A stretch of 64,000 nt of DNA from Propionibacteriaceae bacterium. GTDB taxonomy: Bacteria > Actinomycetota > Actinomycetes > Propionibacteriales > Propionibacteriaceae. The first letter of the stretch is position 1; each line of letters starts with the position of its first letter. The stretch lies in assembly GCA_009782915.1 (NCBI GenBank), contig WRIC01000002.1, positions 62,001 through 126,000 on the forward strand, in the 5' to 3' direction. The notes below the pieces were generated by a model, which did no database searches, was not told where the DNA came from, and saw only the letters and a program-made list of their open reading frames with translations. The translations under genes and the position numbers were made by a program. This document shows, piece after piece, positions 40,089-49,644 of the stretch.

Positions 40089-41120
40089 ATGCAACTATCT
40101 CCAGCCATACTGGTCAGCACAGAGTCCAGGTTCATCAACCTTGTTCAAGCATCAGCTGCCACCAGTGGTAGCTCGGTTGTGGTGGTGTCTACGAGCGAGG
40201 AACTACGCTCACAGTGGCATTCATCATCAGCTGTCCTCATTGGTGCCGACCAACTCGATGAGGTGAGCAGGTGGGCTTTGCCCCAGCGAGACCAGGTCTA
40301 TTTGGTGGGTGAGGATCATGACCAGGAGGCAATGTGCCGATGGTCAGCTCCACTAGCAGCCCCAGTGATTCGTCTTCCCGAGGCGTCATCGTTGCTGACT
40401 CGAATAGTTTCGGGCCACCCCAGCACCCAGCGTTCAGCATCGGTGGTGGGTTTCCGCGGTGGAGCTGGTGGAGTGGGCACCTCGACCTTGAGTGCTGGTG
40501 TGGCTTTGGTGGCAGCTCGTTCTTCGCTCAAGGTTGCCCTGGTTGATGGGGATTGGTGTGGGGGCGGAATAGACCTGCTCATGGGGGCTGAGAACACCCC
40601 AGGGTGGCGGTGGGACAAGTTGAGAAATGCCCATGGACACATTGCAGATATCACTTCGATGCTTCCTACGAGTGAAGGCATCACGTTGGTGTCTATGGAG
40701 AGAACCGAGCAGCTTCCCGCGCCGATGGAAGCCTTCGAATCGGTGGTGGATTCTTTAATGAGATGCCACGACCTGGTGATTATCGACTCAGGGCGAGATG
40801 GTGGTGTGCCAGCCGTTGTGAAGAAAACAGTGGTGGTGGCTGCCGCCACTGTCCGGGCTCTTGCTTCCACCAAGGCGGGACTTATTTCTGGCCAGACAGA
40901 CACAGGTTTGGTGGTGCGACGAGGTGGGACAGTAACCGCCTCTCAGGCAGCACGGGTGGTGGGTCTTCCTTTACTGGCAGTGGTGCCAACCCAGGTGGAT
41001 CTTCCGCGTTTAGCTGATCGGGGGATTCCACCGTACCTGGGGGGGAAATGGAGAAAAACCTGCACACAGGTCCTTGATTGGTGTGTGGGAGCGACACCGA
41101 AAAGGGGTTTGCGATGGTGA
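40089..41120 (+). CDS. CpaE/Ssd-like (septum-site-determining/Tad) P-loop protein
   Basis: VVGFRGGAGGVGTSTLSAGVALVAARSSLKVALVDGDWCGGG; first gene of tad operon. Confidence 0.85.
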   Translation: MQLSPAILVSTESRFINLVQASAATSGSSVVVVSTSEELRSQWHSSSAVLIGADQLDEVSRWALPQRDQVYLVGEDHDQEAMCRWSAPLAAPVIRLPEASSLLTRIVSGHPSTQRSASVVGFRGGAGGVGTSTLSAGVALVAARSSLKVALVDGDWCGGGIDLLMGAENTPGWRWDKLRNAHGHIADITSMLPTSEGITLVSMERTEQLPAPMEAFESVVDSLMRCHDLVIIDSGRDGGVPAVVKKTVVVAAATVRALASTKAGLISGQTDTGLVVRRGGTVTASQAARVVGLPLLAVVPTQVDLPRLADRGIPPYLGGKWRKTCTQVLDWCVGATPKRGLRW

Positions 41121-42253
41121 GCGGACAGACCCTCGAAACGGTTCGCCGCCACCTGGCGGTTTTTGGTCACCGGCCCACCTTGACCAATATTGCTGATGCT
41201 CTGCGGGAAACAGGTCAGGTAGTGTCCCAGCGACAGATTCTCGACATCTTTGAGGGCATCTCTCGGGACTCTCTTGGGTTGGGGGTGCTTGATCAACTCT
41301 TGGACATCGATGGGGTGACAGACATTGTTGTCAATGGCCCCAACCAGGTTTTCTTCGATTGTGGGCAAGGTTTGGAACCCGCTTTGATCAGTTTTTCTTC
41401 TGATGATGAGGTACGCCAGTTGGGGGTACGTTTGGCTGCATCGGTGGGGCGGCGTCTCGATGATGGCTCTCCTTTTGTGGATGCCCGACTCCACAATGGT
41501 GTTCGCTTCCATGGGGTGTTGGCTGGAATCTCTCACCCCGGAACCTGTTTGTCTTTGCGCATCCCGGCGAAAACTTGTCTCAGTTTGGAGGACTGGGAAT
41601 CTGGTGGCGGCGTTGACCGGCAAGCGGGCATGATTCTTCGCCGGATCGTAGACCTGAAGGTGGCTTTCCTTATTTCTGGTGGAACAGGATCAGGCAAGAC
41701 CACACTGCTGGGTAGCCTTCTTTCTTTGGTCCCTCCGAGTGAGCGTTTGGTGGTTGTTGAGGATTCTCGTGAACTTGATCCTTCCCATCCGCACCTTGTT
41801 TCTTTGGAGTCCCGCCCAGCTAATGGGGAGGAGGCTGGTCGGGTAACGATGACCGATCTGGTCAGACAGGCTTTGAGAATGCGTCCGGATCGCTTGGTGG
41901 TGGGGGAGGTTCGTGGGGCAGAGCTTCGGGATCTTCTTCAGGCTCTCAACACTGGTCACGAGGGTGGATGTGGAACGATTCATGCCAACTCTATTGGGGA
42001 TATTCCTGCTCGACTGGAGGCACTGGGAGCCTTGAGTGGATTGTCACCGGCAGCTACCCATGCCCAGGTGGTGTCTGCGATTCGTGTGGTGATCCATGTG
42101 GTTCGCCGCGGACCAGTACGAGAGGTCAGCCAGATCGGTGTCCTTGTTCGAGGTTCCTCCGATCGCCTTGAATCTGTCCTTGCATGGAGTAGGTGTGGCC
42201 AAGAAACCCAGCGAGGACCAGGGTGGGATCTGTTGGGTGGGCTCCTATCATGA
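41114..42253 (+). CDS. tadA: Tad/Flp secretion ATPase TadA (CpaF)
   Basis: LISGGTGSGKTTLLGSLLSLVP; VVVEDSRELDP; GEVRGAELRDLLQALNTGHEGGCGTIHANS. Confidence 0.95.
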   Translation: MVSGQTLETVRRHLAVFGHRPTLTNIADALRETGQVVSQRQILDIFEGISRDSLGLGVLDQLLDIDGVTDIVVNGPNQVFFDCGQGLEPALISFSSDDEVRQLGVRLAASVGRRLDDGSPFVDARLHNGVRFHGVLAGISHPGTCLSLRIPAKTCLSLEDWESGGGVDRQAGMILRRIVDLKVAFLISGGTGSGKTTLLGSLLSLVPPSERLVVVEDSRELDPSHPHLVSLESRPANGEEAGRVTMTDLVRQALRMRPDRLVVGEVRGAELRDLLQALNTGHEGGCGTIHANSIGDIPARLEALGALSGLSPAATHAQVVSAIRVVIHVVRRGPVREVSQIGVLVRGSSDRLESVLAWSRCGQETQRGPGWDLLGGLLS

Positions 42254-43053
42254 TCGGATTGGCTGCTGGTTGCGCTGGTTTGGCTGCGTGGTTTCTTTTT
42301 CCTGATTCATCTGTGCCGGTTGCCCGGTTGACCCCTGGTGAACCAACGCATCCTCGTCGAAGAAATACCTGGGTTCTGCTGGGTGTTGGTGTGGTGTTCT
42401 GTGGGGTTCTGGGTTTCTTTTTCCCTGGAATGCTCATCATGGCAGCAGTGTGTGCGATTGGCCTCACTGTTGGGTGGGTGGTTTCTCTTCGGCTTCGCCT
42501 CAAACGTGCGCGCTTGGGTTCGCTCCAGGTGGCACGGGCTACACAGGTGGTGGAGTCTCTAGTGGGGTTGGGACATATTCCCACAACTGCATTGAAACTT
42601 GCCGCCCAGGAATGCCCTCTTCTTGAACCCGCATCCCAGTTGGTGTCCATGGGTGGCCAACCCTGGGAGGTCATGGAGCAGCTCTCCATGGCTCCTGGAC
42701 AGGAGGGTCTGGCTCAGATCGGGCACGCCTGGAGAGTGTCCCAGATCTCGGGTTCTTCCATGTGTGATCCTTTGGAACAGGTGCGCATCAACCTGGAGGA
42801 AGCATCCGCGGCTGGTGATGTGGTGAGAGGGGAACTCGCTGGCCCGCGTGCAACAGCTCAAATGTTGGCTGTTTTTCCTTTTCTGGGTATGGCTATGGCA
42901 TCAGGGTTAGGGGCAAACCCCTTGGTTTTCTTCACTTCTACTGTCGTGGGCAGACTCTGTTTCCTCGCCGGGATTTTCTTGGGGTGTGTCGGGATGATCT
43001 GGAGTGAGTCTGTGGCAGCTAGTGAACTGTCCGAGCCGCGGAGGTCACAATGA
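42250..43053 (+). CDS. tadB: Tad inner-membrane protein TadB
   Basis: T2SSF-like segment, position between tadA and tadC. Confidence 0.8.
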   Translation: MIGLAAGCAGLAAWFLFPDSSVPVARLTPGEPTHPRRRNTWVLLGVGVVFCGVLGFFFPGMLIMAAVCAIGLTVGWVVSLRLRLKRARLGSLQVARATQVVESLVGLGHIPTTALKLAAQECPLLEPASQLVSMGGQPWEVMEQLSMAPGQEGLAQIGHAWRVSQISGSSMCDPLEQVRINLEEASAAGDVVRGELAGPRATAQMLAVFPFLGMAMASGLGANPLVFFTSTVVGRLCFLAGIFLGCVGMIWSESVAASELSEPRRSQ

Positions 43054-43793
43054 GTGGTCTTGTGTGGATAGCTAGTGGGGCGGCAGTGATGTGTCTGTGG
43101 TTTCTTCTTCCCCCTGCTGCGATCACGAGGTTGACCCCTGTGATTGCCCGCACTCTTCCGCCCTGGGCTGAGTCTCGGGTGGACGGCTTGCCGTCGAAGA
43201 CTCGGTGGATGGTGGGTGCTGGTGCAGGGGTGGGTGTGGCTATTGTCTTGTGGGATCTCTTTCCAGTTGTTATCCCCCTAGCTGTTGGTGTTGTTCCAGC
43301 GGTGTGGATTGCCTTGGGAAAACTTGAGCCTTCTTCTGCACGCCACCGTCGAGAAGTAACCCTGAATGTGCTTCCCGAGGCTCTCGATCTCATGGGAGCC
43401 TGTCTTCGTGCTGGTCAACCTTTGAGAACAGCTTCCATCACTGTTGGCCAAGCCATGGGTCCACCTATGGGCGTACTGTTCAATTCGGTCAATCACGCCA
43501 TCTCGGTGGGAATGTCGGATGAGCAGGCATGGAAGGTGCTTGGGGATGACCCGGTGCTCGGGGAGGTTGCTCGGGATATTGCCCGCTGTGCCTCCTGGGG
43601 TACGACCACGGTGGAAGTCCTGGCCCATCATAGTCGGGCTCTGCGCAGAGCAGCAGCCCAGTGTCGAATCAATCGGGCCAAACAGGTCGGTGTCAAGAGT
43701 GTCCTTCCCCTGGGCTTGTGTTATTTGCCAGCTTTTCTCCTGCTGGGGGTGGTTCCTGTCATCGCGGCAGGGGTGGCGGGCTTCCTGTCCTAG
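43050..43793 (+). CDS. tadC: Tad inner-membrane protein TadC
   Basis: LPEALDLMGACLRAGQPLRTA..; KSVLPLGLCYLPAFLLLGVVPVI. Confidence 0.88.
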   Translation: MSGLVWIASGAAVMCLWFLLPPAAITRLTPVIARTLPPWAESRVDGLPSKTRWMVGAGAGVGVAIVLWDLFPVVIPLAVGVVPAVWIALGKLEPSSARHRREVTLNVLPEALDLMGACLRAGQPLRTASITVGQAMGPPMGVLFNSVNHAISVGMSDEQAWKVLGDDPVLGEVARDIARCASWGTTTVEVLAHHSRALRRAAAQCRINRAKQVGVKSVLPLGLCYLPAFLLLGVVPVIAAGVAGFLS

Positions 43794-43799
43794 GTGTTG

Positions 43800-43839
43800 T
43801 TATCCACAGAAAAACTTTTTTCGCTGATAGTTCTCCACA
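43800..43839 (+). promoter_or_regulatory. Paired DnaA-box-like motif (TTATCCACA ... TTCTCCACA, 31 bp apart) upstream of the pilin-like gene
   Basis: 43800-43808 and 43831-43839, between tadC and the DUF4244 gene. Confidence 0.55.
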
Positions 43840-43928
43840 GGTTTCCAATCAGAGCGCATTTCTGGGCCCAAACACCCCATTGTCTGAGATGTCACGGATT
43901 TGTCGTGGCCATAACAAAGGAGTAGTTA

Positions 43929-44135
43929 ATGAAGGTTATTCTCGCCAAGGTGATGAGTCGATTGGCTGGACATCGCGAAGCAGGAATGGCAACCGCTGAA
44001 TATGCCGTGGGTACGGTGGCTGTGGTGAGTATTGGTGGAATCCTCTACAAGATCATCACTGATCCCGAATTCCAGAAGACCATCTGGGAGTTCATTTTGT
44101 GGATTATCAAGATCATCATGGGAACCATGGGCTGA
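43929..44135 (+). CDS. DUF4244 (Flp pilin-like) protein
   Basis: EAG|MATAEYAVGTVAVVSIGGILYKI: G|xxxxEY prepilin cleavage motif. Confidence 0.9.
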   Translation: MKVILAKVMSRLAGHREAGMATAEYAVGTVAVVSIGGILYKIITDPEFQKTIWEFILWIIKIIMGTMG

Positions 44136-44140
44136 GTTGC

Positions 44141-44176
44141 TACGGGAAGCCAGACCTGCGGGTCTGGCTTCCCGTA
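44141..44176 (+). other. 16-bp perfect-stem RNA hairpin between pilin-like and TadE-like genes
   Basis: TACGGGAAGCCAGACC-TGCG-GGTCTGGCTTCCCGTA; no T-tract. Confidence 0.85.
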
Positions 44177-44194
44177 ACTGATGGGAATGAGTAG

Positions 44195-44563
44195 ATGACT
44201 AGAGATCATTCACCAAAGACTCAGCGAGGCTGGGTCTCCGTGGAGATGGCTTTCGCTGCTGTGGGGCTCGGGTTGGCCATTATTTTTGGGGCAGGCCTCT
44301 TCAGTGCGGGACTCACCCAGATTCGGGTCTATGAGGCTGCCTCTCAGATAGCCCGACAAGCATCTCGCGATGATCTTGCCGCAGTACGCCAGATCACCTC
44401 CCGGTTGCCTGATGATGCTGTGGTGGCCATCAACCGAGTGGACAACCGTGTTGTGGTGGAGGTGTCGATAGAGGTGAGCCCCTGGGGGCCAGCCTTGCCC
44501 TCCCTGGTGGTTCACAGTGCTGTTTCTGCCCTTGCGGAAGGGACTGCCCATGAGCCAGTATAG
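44195..44563 (+). CDS. TadE-like pseudopilin
   Basis: QRG|WVSVEMAFAAVGLGLAIIFGAGLF. Confidence 0.85.
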   Translation: MTRDHSPKTQRGWVSVEMAFAAVGLGLAIIFGAGLFSAGLTQIRVYEAASQIARQASRDDLAAVRQITSRLPDDAVVAINRVDNRVVVEVSIEVSPWGPALPSLVVHSAVSALAEGTAHEPV

Positions 44564-44945
44564 CCACACAGGGCTATTGTCTCAGCGAGGATCGGGAACC
44601 CTATCAGCAGTGGCCCTGACCTGTGGGTTGGGGATCACCGCACTGGTGAGCTGTGTGGTGGTGATGTGTATCTCCACCTATCACCAGGCACAGACCTCCT
44701 CCGATCTTGCTGCCTTAGCTGCAGCCAGTGAAGCCATGGAATCCCTGGACGACACCCATTGTTGCTCCTCAGCTCGCTTAGTGGCTGAAGCCAATGGCGC
44801 AACCCTCACCAACTGCGAGGTGGTTCGCGCTGGAGCAGAGGTTGCCTCCCATGTTGAGGTCAGTGTTGACCTCCCCTGGAATGTGCCCGGCTTCCCCACC
44901 AAGATGACCTCCACCTCGTACGCCGGCACCCCAACAAGTTGGTAG
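44550..44945 (+). CDS. TadG/Rv3654c-like helicase/secretion-neighborhood protein
   Basis: QRGSGTLSAVALTCGLGITALVSCVVVM..YHQAQTSSDLAALAAAS; last tad gene. Confidence 0.8.
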   Translation: MSQYSHTGLLSQRGSGTLSAVALTCGLGITALVSCVVVMCISTYHQAQTSSDLAALAAASEAMESLDDTHCCSSARLVAEANGATLTNCEVVRAGAEVASHVEVSVDLPWNVPGFPTKMTSTSYAGTPTSW

Positions 44946-45245
44946 CCATTGTTCGGGTAGTAGCCGCCAGTCGGCAGGCGCCAGCGTATGACGGATGAGT
45001 GTTGTCATTTTATTCTCACCTGAGCGGACAACACCTTGAAGCTATTGGATCGCTTTTCGCCAACATGTTGGATAACACAGTCGATGAAGCACGAGGGTGT
45101 GGAATCGACGAAGTTCAGGCACTCCTATCGACCATCTCGCCTCACGTGTCTCAAGCTCCAAAGAGAAATGAAACCTGCAGGTTTCCTAGTTTTGCTTGAT
45201 CGGGCTAAGGTGGTGTGTCGTTAGCAGTTGCGTAAGGGAGCAGGA

Positions 45246-47861
45246 ATGGGTCACAGAAGTTTAGTGATTGTGGAGTCACCGACGAAGGCGTCGAAGATTT
45301 CCTCCTTCCTGGGGTCCGACTATATTGTCGAATCGAGTGTGGGCCATGTCAGAGACCTGCCGAATACTGCGGCGGAGATCCCAGAGAAATACAAGAAAGA
45401 AAAATGGGCTCGCACAGGGGTCGATATCGACAATGAATTTCGCCCGCTATATGTGGTGAACTCAGACAAGAAAAAAGTCATCTCGGAATTGAAAAAGAAA
45501 CTCAAAGACGTTGATGAACTGCTGCTGGCCACTGACGAGGACCGCGAAGGGGAAGCCATCGCCTGGCATCTGCTTGAAGAACTCAAACCCAAGGTGCCGG
45601 TCAAGCGCATGGTCTTCCACGAGATCACATCATCGGCGATCCAAGCAGCTGTCGCCAATCCGCGCGAAGTGGACACCGACTTGGTGGATGCACAAGAAAC
45701 CAGACGAATCCTGGATCGCCTCTACGGGTACGAGGTGTCACCGGTCTTGTGGAAGAAAGTCATGCCGAGGCTCTCAGCGGGCCGAGTCCAATCAGTGGCC
45801 ACTCGCCTGGTGGTGGATCGCGAAAAAGAGCGCATAGCTTTTCGCCGCGCCTCCTACTGGGATATTGTCGCGACCTTTGACGCTGGTTCACCGGCTGATC
45901 CCCCTCAGTTCACATCGAGGCTCACCCACGTTGGTGATACTCGCATCGCCCAAGGCAAAGACTTCTCCTCAAGTGGGACACTCAAATCTGGTCTGCTGGC
46001 TCTCAGCGAACAAGCAGCCACCACACTTGCGACCGGGCTCGAAGACGCCAGCTATGTGGTCGATGATGTCGAATCCCGCCCCTATACTCGACGCCCACCA
46101 GCCCCCTTCCGTACCACCACCCTCCAGCAGGAGGCTGGAAACAAACTAGGTTTCACTGCGCAAAGAACCATGAGCATTGCCCAAGAACTCTATGAAGCAG
46201 GGTGGATCACCTACATGAGAACTGACTCGGTGACGCTGTCCAACCAGGCTATTGCAGCCACCCGAACCCAGATCTCTAAGCTCTTTGGTGAGAAGTATCT
46301 CCCAGCCAAACCTCGGGTTTACACCTCAAAAGTGAAGAATGCCCAGGAGGCCCATGAGGCTATTCGCCCAGCTGGTGATGTGTTTCGTACCCCGGAAGAA
46401 TCCGGGCTCAGCGCGGATCGGCGCAAACTCTATGAACTGATCTGGAAGAGAACTCTCGCCTCACAGATGGAAGACGCCAAGGGTGAGTCAGTCTCGGTCA
46501 AGATTCTTGCCACCCATTCTTCCCTCCCCCTCGGCGACCAAGAAGTCGATCACTGTCGATTTATCTCCTCAGGTCGTACGGTGACTTTCCCTGGGTTTCT
46601 CAAAGCCTATGTGGAGTCAGTTGGTGATCCAGATGGTGACGAAGAAACCACACGCCTTCCACAGTTGACGAAGAATCAGTCACTCACACCTGTGAGCCTG
46701 ACACCTACTGGGCATGAAACCAAGCCGCCAGCGCGGTATACAGAACCCAGTCTGGTCGCCAAACTTGAAGAACTGGAGATCGGACGCCCGAGCACCTATG
46801 CCTCGATTATCCGAACCATCACCAGCCGGGACTATGTGTTCAAGCGTGGCTCCCAGCTTGTTCCCACCTGGCTTGCTTTCTCAGTGACTCGCCTTCTTGA
46901 AGAACAGTTCACCCAGTTGGTGGACTACACTTTCACAGCCACCATGGAAGACGATCTCGACGACATTGCTACAGGGACAGCCAAAAGACTCGACGTTCTC
47001 AACCACTTCTATTTTGGGGCCGAACACTCCCCAGGGCTCAGTCAGCTCGTGAGCGAATTGTCAGATATTGACCCGCGCAGCCTGGCGACATTCCCGATCC
47101 CCGGTGACGAAGGAATCAATCTACGCGTGGGGCGATATGGCCCCTATGTGGAAGACCCCCTGGGTAAGAAAGCAACCTTGGATGGTGACCTTCCCCCTGA
47201 TGAGCTCACCGAGGAAGTGGCACTTGCCCTGCTCCAGGCGCCCCAGGTTGAGGCCAGGGAATTGGGGGTTTCGTCATTGGGATACATGGTCGTCACCAAG
47301 GATGGTCGCTATGGCCCCTATGTCACTGAGGTTCTTCCCGAGGATGCACCCAAGAGTGCCAAACCACGAACAGGCTCTTTATTCAAATCGATGAGCTTGG
47401 ACACTGTCACCTTGGAGCAGGCCGAGAAACTCATGGGTCTTCCACGAGTGGTGGGCGAGATCGATGGTGACAAGGTGACAGCCCAAAACGGGAGGTACGG
47501 GCCGTACCTCAAGAAGGGAACCATCTCGCGGCCACTAGCCAGCGAGGAGGACATCTTTGAGATCACTGTTGAGGCAGCCCAGGCGCTCTTCGCTGCTCCA
47601 GCGTTGCGAGGTGGGCGCTCCACTGGTCCACTCAAAGAGTTGGGGACTGATCCCGCCACAGGTAAGCCGGTGGTAGTCAAGGATGGTCGTTTTGGCCCCT
47701 ATGTCACCGATGGCGTGACCAACGCAACACTACGTCGCAGTGACACGGTCGAAGAGATCACTGCTGATCGGGCCTTTGAGTTGCTCGCGGAGAAGAGGGC
47801 TAAACCTCCGGCCCCGAAGAGGACTCGTCGGGCTAAAACAAGTACGAAGACAAGGAAGTAG
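45246..47861 (+). CDS. topA: DNA topoisomerase I
   Basis: HRSLVIVESPTKASKISSFLGSDY; ATDEDREGEAIAWHL; YMRTDSVTLS. Confidence 0.97.
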   Translation: MGHRSLVIVESPTKASKISSFLGSDYIVESSVGHVRDLPNTAAEIPEKYKKEKWARTGVDIDNEFRPLYVVNSDKKKVISELKKKLKDVDELLLATDEDREGEAIAWHLLEELKPKVPVKRMVFHEITSSAIQAAVANPREVDTDLVDAQETRRILDRLYGYEVSPVLWKKVMPRLSAGRVQSVATRLVVDREKERIAFRRASYWDIVATFDAGSPADPPQFTSRLTHVGDTRIAQGKDFSSSGTLKSGLLALSEQAATTLATGLEDASYVVDDVESRPYTRRPPAPFRTTTLQQEAGNKLGFTAQRTMSIAQELYEAGWITYMRTDSVTLSNQAIAATRTQISKLFGEKYLPAKPRVYTSKVKNAQEAHEAIRPAGDVFRTPEESGLSADRRKLYELIWKRTLASQMEDAKGESVSVKILATHSSLPLGDQEVDHCRFISSGRTVTFPGFLKAYVESVGDPDGDEETTRLPQLTKNQSLTPVSLTPTGHETKPPARYTEPSLVAKLEELEIGRPSTYASIIRTITSRDYVFKRGSQLVPTWLAFSVTRLLEEQFTQLVDYTFTATMEDDLDDIATGTAKRLDVLNHFYFGAEHSPGLSQLVSELSDIDPRSLATFPIPGDEGINLRVGRYGPYVEDPLGKKATLDGDLPPDELTEEVALALLQAPQVEARELGVSSLGYMVVTKDGRYGPYVTEVLPEDAPKSAKPRTGSLFKSMSLDTVTLEQAEKLMGLPRVVGEIDGDKVTAQNGRYGPYLKKGTISRPLASEEDIFEITVEAAQALFAAPALRGGRSTGPLKELGTDPATGKPVVVKDGRFGPYVTDGVTNATLRRSDTVEEITADRAFELLAEKRAKPPAPKRTRRAKTSTKTRK

Positions 47862-47868
47862 GGCGGGT

Positions 47869-48522
47869 ATGAGTGCCAAGAAGAAGGGTCTTTTCATCGT
47901 CTTTGAGGGTGGAGATGGTGCAGGAAAATCTACACAGGCTGCTCGGTTGGCTGCCTGGTTATCCTCCGAGGGTTACCATGTCCACACCACCTTCCAGCCG
48001 GGAGATACTGCGATCGGGGCGAAGATTCGTGAGGTTGTCCTCAATGGTGACATCGAATTGTGCCCGCGGGCTGAAGCTCTGCTTTACTGTGTGGACAAGG
48101 CCCAACACATCTTTGAGGTGGTCCATCCCTGCCTGGACAAGGAAATGATTGTCATCTGTGATCGCTATGTGGATTCCACGATCGCCTACCAGGGTTCTGG
48201 CAAGACTCTCACCCATGAAGAGGTGGAACATATTGCCTGGTGGACAGTCAATCATCTGGTCCCCGATTTGACTGTCCTGATGGATGTTCCTGTCTCTCAG
48301 GGCTTGACCCGCAAGGAATGGCTGGATGACACTGACGAATCAGAGTTGGAATTTCACGAGCGAGTACGGGACTATTTCCTGGGCTTAGCTTCTACTGGTC
48401 CGGGAAAGTATCTGGTGGTCAATGGTCGCGATCCGAAGGATGAGGTCACAGCCCAGGTACGGGAGGCAGTCACCAAGCTCATTGCCGGGGGACATCATGT
48501 CTTGGAGAAGGACCCCGCCTAG
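47869..48522 (+). CDS. tmk: dTMP kinase
   Basis: GLFIVFEGGDGAGKSTQAARLA; ICDRYVDSTIAYQGSGK. Confidence 0.95.
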   Translation: MSAKKKGLFIVFEGGDGAGKSTQAARLAAWLSSEGYHVHTTFQPGDTAIGAKIREVVLNGDIELCPRAEALLYCVDKAQHIFEVVHPCLDKEMIVICDRYVDSTIAYQGSGKTLTHEEVEHIAWWTVNHLVPDLTVLMDVPVSQGLTRKEWLDDTDESELEFHERVRDYFLGLASTGPGKYLVVNGRDPKDEVTAQVREAVTKLIAGGHHVLEKDPA

Positions 48523-48571
48523 GACGGGCGTGTTATCTCTTCCCAACCCGGTCATTCTTTAGTGGATTGTG

Positions 48572-48658
48572 GTCATTCCGCGCGAAGTCGCGGAATCCAG
48601 ATACCACAGTTTCAGAGAAGGGGACAGGCCCGACTGTCACACGGGAACCGTCCCTTTA
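48572..48658. repeat. REP-like single left arm (locus G) followed by a GGGAC/GTCCC inverted repeat
   Basis: GTCATTCCGCGCGAAGTCGCGGAATCCAGA at 48572-48601; AAGGGGACAGGCCCG...CGGGAACCGTCCCTTT at 48617-48657. Confidence 0.7.
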
Positions 48659-49498
48659 GCGTTTGGTCAATCGAGAAATAATCGTCTCCATGTTGTTGAG
48701 CAGATACATGGTGGCCGTGTCGACGAGTCGATCAGGTAACAGGGGTAGACCCCGGGTGAGGAAGGCCCCCATTCCTTTGCGATATCTTGTCTTGGGGTGG
48801 GCTGTGGTGCAGGCATGAGCAATGACGTCTGCGATGACCTCGGGCTGTGAAGCTAACCCACCTCCAGCAGCATCGAGGGCTGTGGCAAAATTCTTGGCGA
48901 TGAGTGAATACTTGCCGAGACCTGAGACGGATCGCAGGTTCTGGGCAGCGATGGATTCCCAATTGGTGTGGATGAGTCCAGGCTGGACGAGGATAACGTC
49001 GATTCCGAAGGGGCGTACTTCCTGGCGTAGTGCATCTGAGAGAGCTTCGATGGCGTACTTGGTGGCGTGATACCAGCCACCTAGTGCCATAGAGAAACCA
49101 CTTCCAATGGAGGATACATTGATGATGCGCCCGCGGTCCTGGGTCATCATGTGGGGTAGAACTAATTGAATGAGCCTCATGGCTCCGAAAACATTAACAT
49201 CGAATTGGCGGCGCGCCTCACTGAGGGGCACCTCTTCGATAGCCCCGTAGGAGCCGTAACCGGCGTTATTCACCAGGATATCGATCTTGGACTCTTGGGC
49301 CATGACAGTGTCGATTGCTTGTCTCATGGAATCTTCAACTGTGACATCCAAACGCACAGTGGAGATGCCACGTTGTTCCAGGTCGGACATGGGGCGTCGA
49401 GCAGCGGCATAGACTTTGAAACCACGTTCATGAAGTCTCAGGGCACTGTGGTAGCCGATCCCTGAGGAGGCCCCTGTCACGAGGGCGGTTGTGGTCAT
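48656..49498 (-). CDS. Short-chain dehydrogenase/reductase
   Basis: MTTTALVTGASSGIGYHSALRL; NNAGYGSYG; YHATKYAIEALSDALR; start trimmed from ORF track. Confidence 0.93.
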   Translation of the reverse strand: MTTTALVTGASSGIGYHSALRLHERGFKVYAAARRPMSDLEQRGISTVRLDVTVEDSMRQAIDTVMAQESKIDILVNNAGYGSYGAIEEVPLSEARRQFDVNVFGAMRLIQLVLPHMMTQDRGRIINVSSIGSGFSMALGGWYHATKYAIEALSDALRQEVRPFGIDVILVQPGLIHTNWESIAAQNLRSVSGLGKYSLIAKNFATALDAAGGGLASQPEVIADVIAHACTTAHPKTRYRKGMGAFLTRGLPLLPDRLVDTATMYLLNNMETIISRLTKR

Positions 49499-49644
49499 GG
49501 AATGAATCCTAGTGGGCAGTGAGTTCTCAAGGAAAGTTGTCTGATGGTTATCGTGTGGGGCCACCATGAATTGGTGAGAACAATATGGTAAAAACAAGGA
49601 TTCTAGGATTTGGGCATAGTAACAACCCTTGATAAGCTGGAGCA

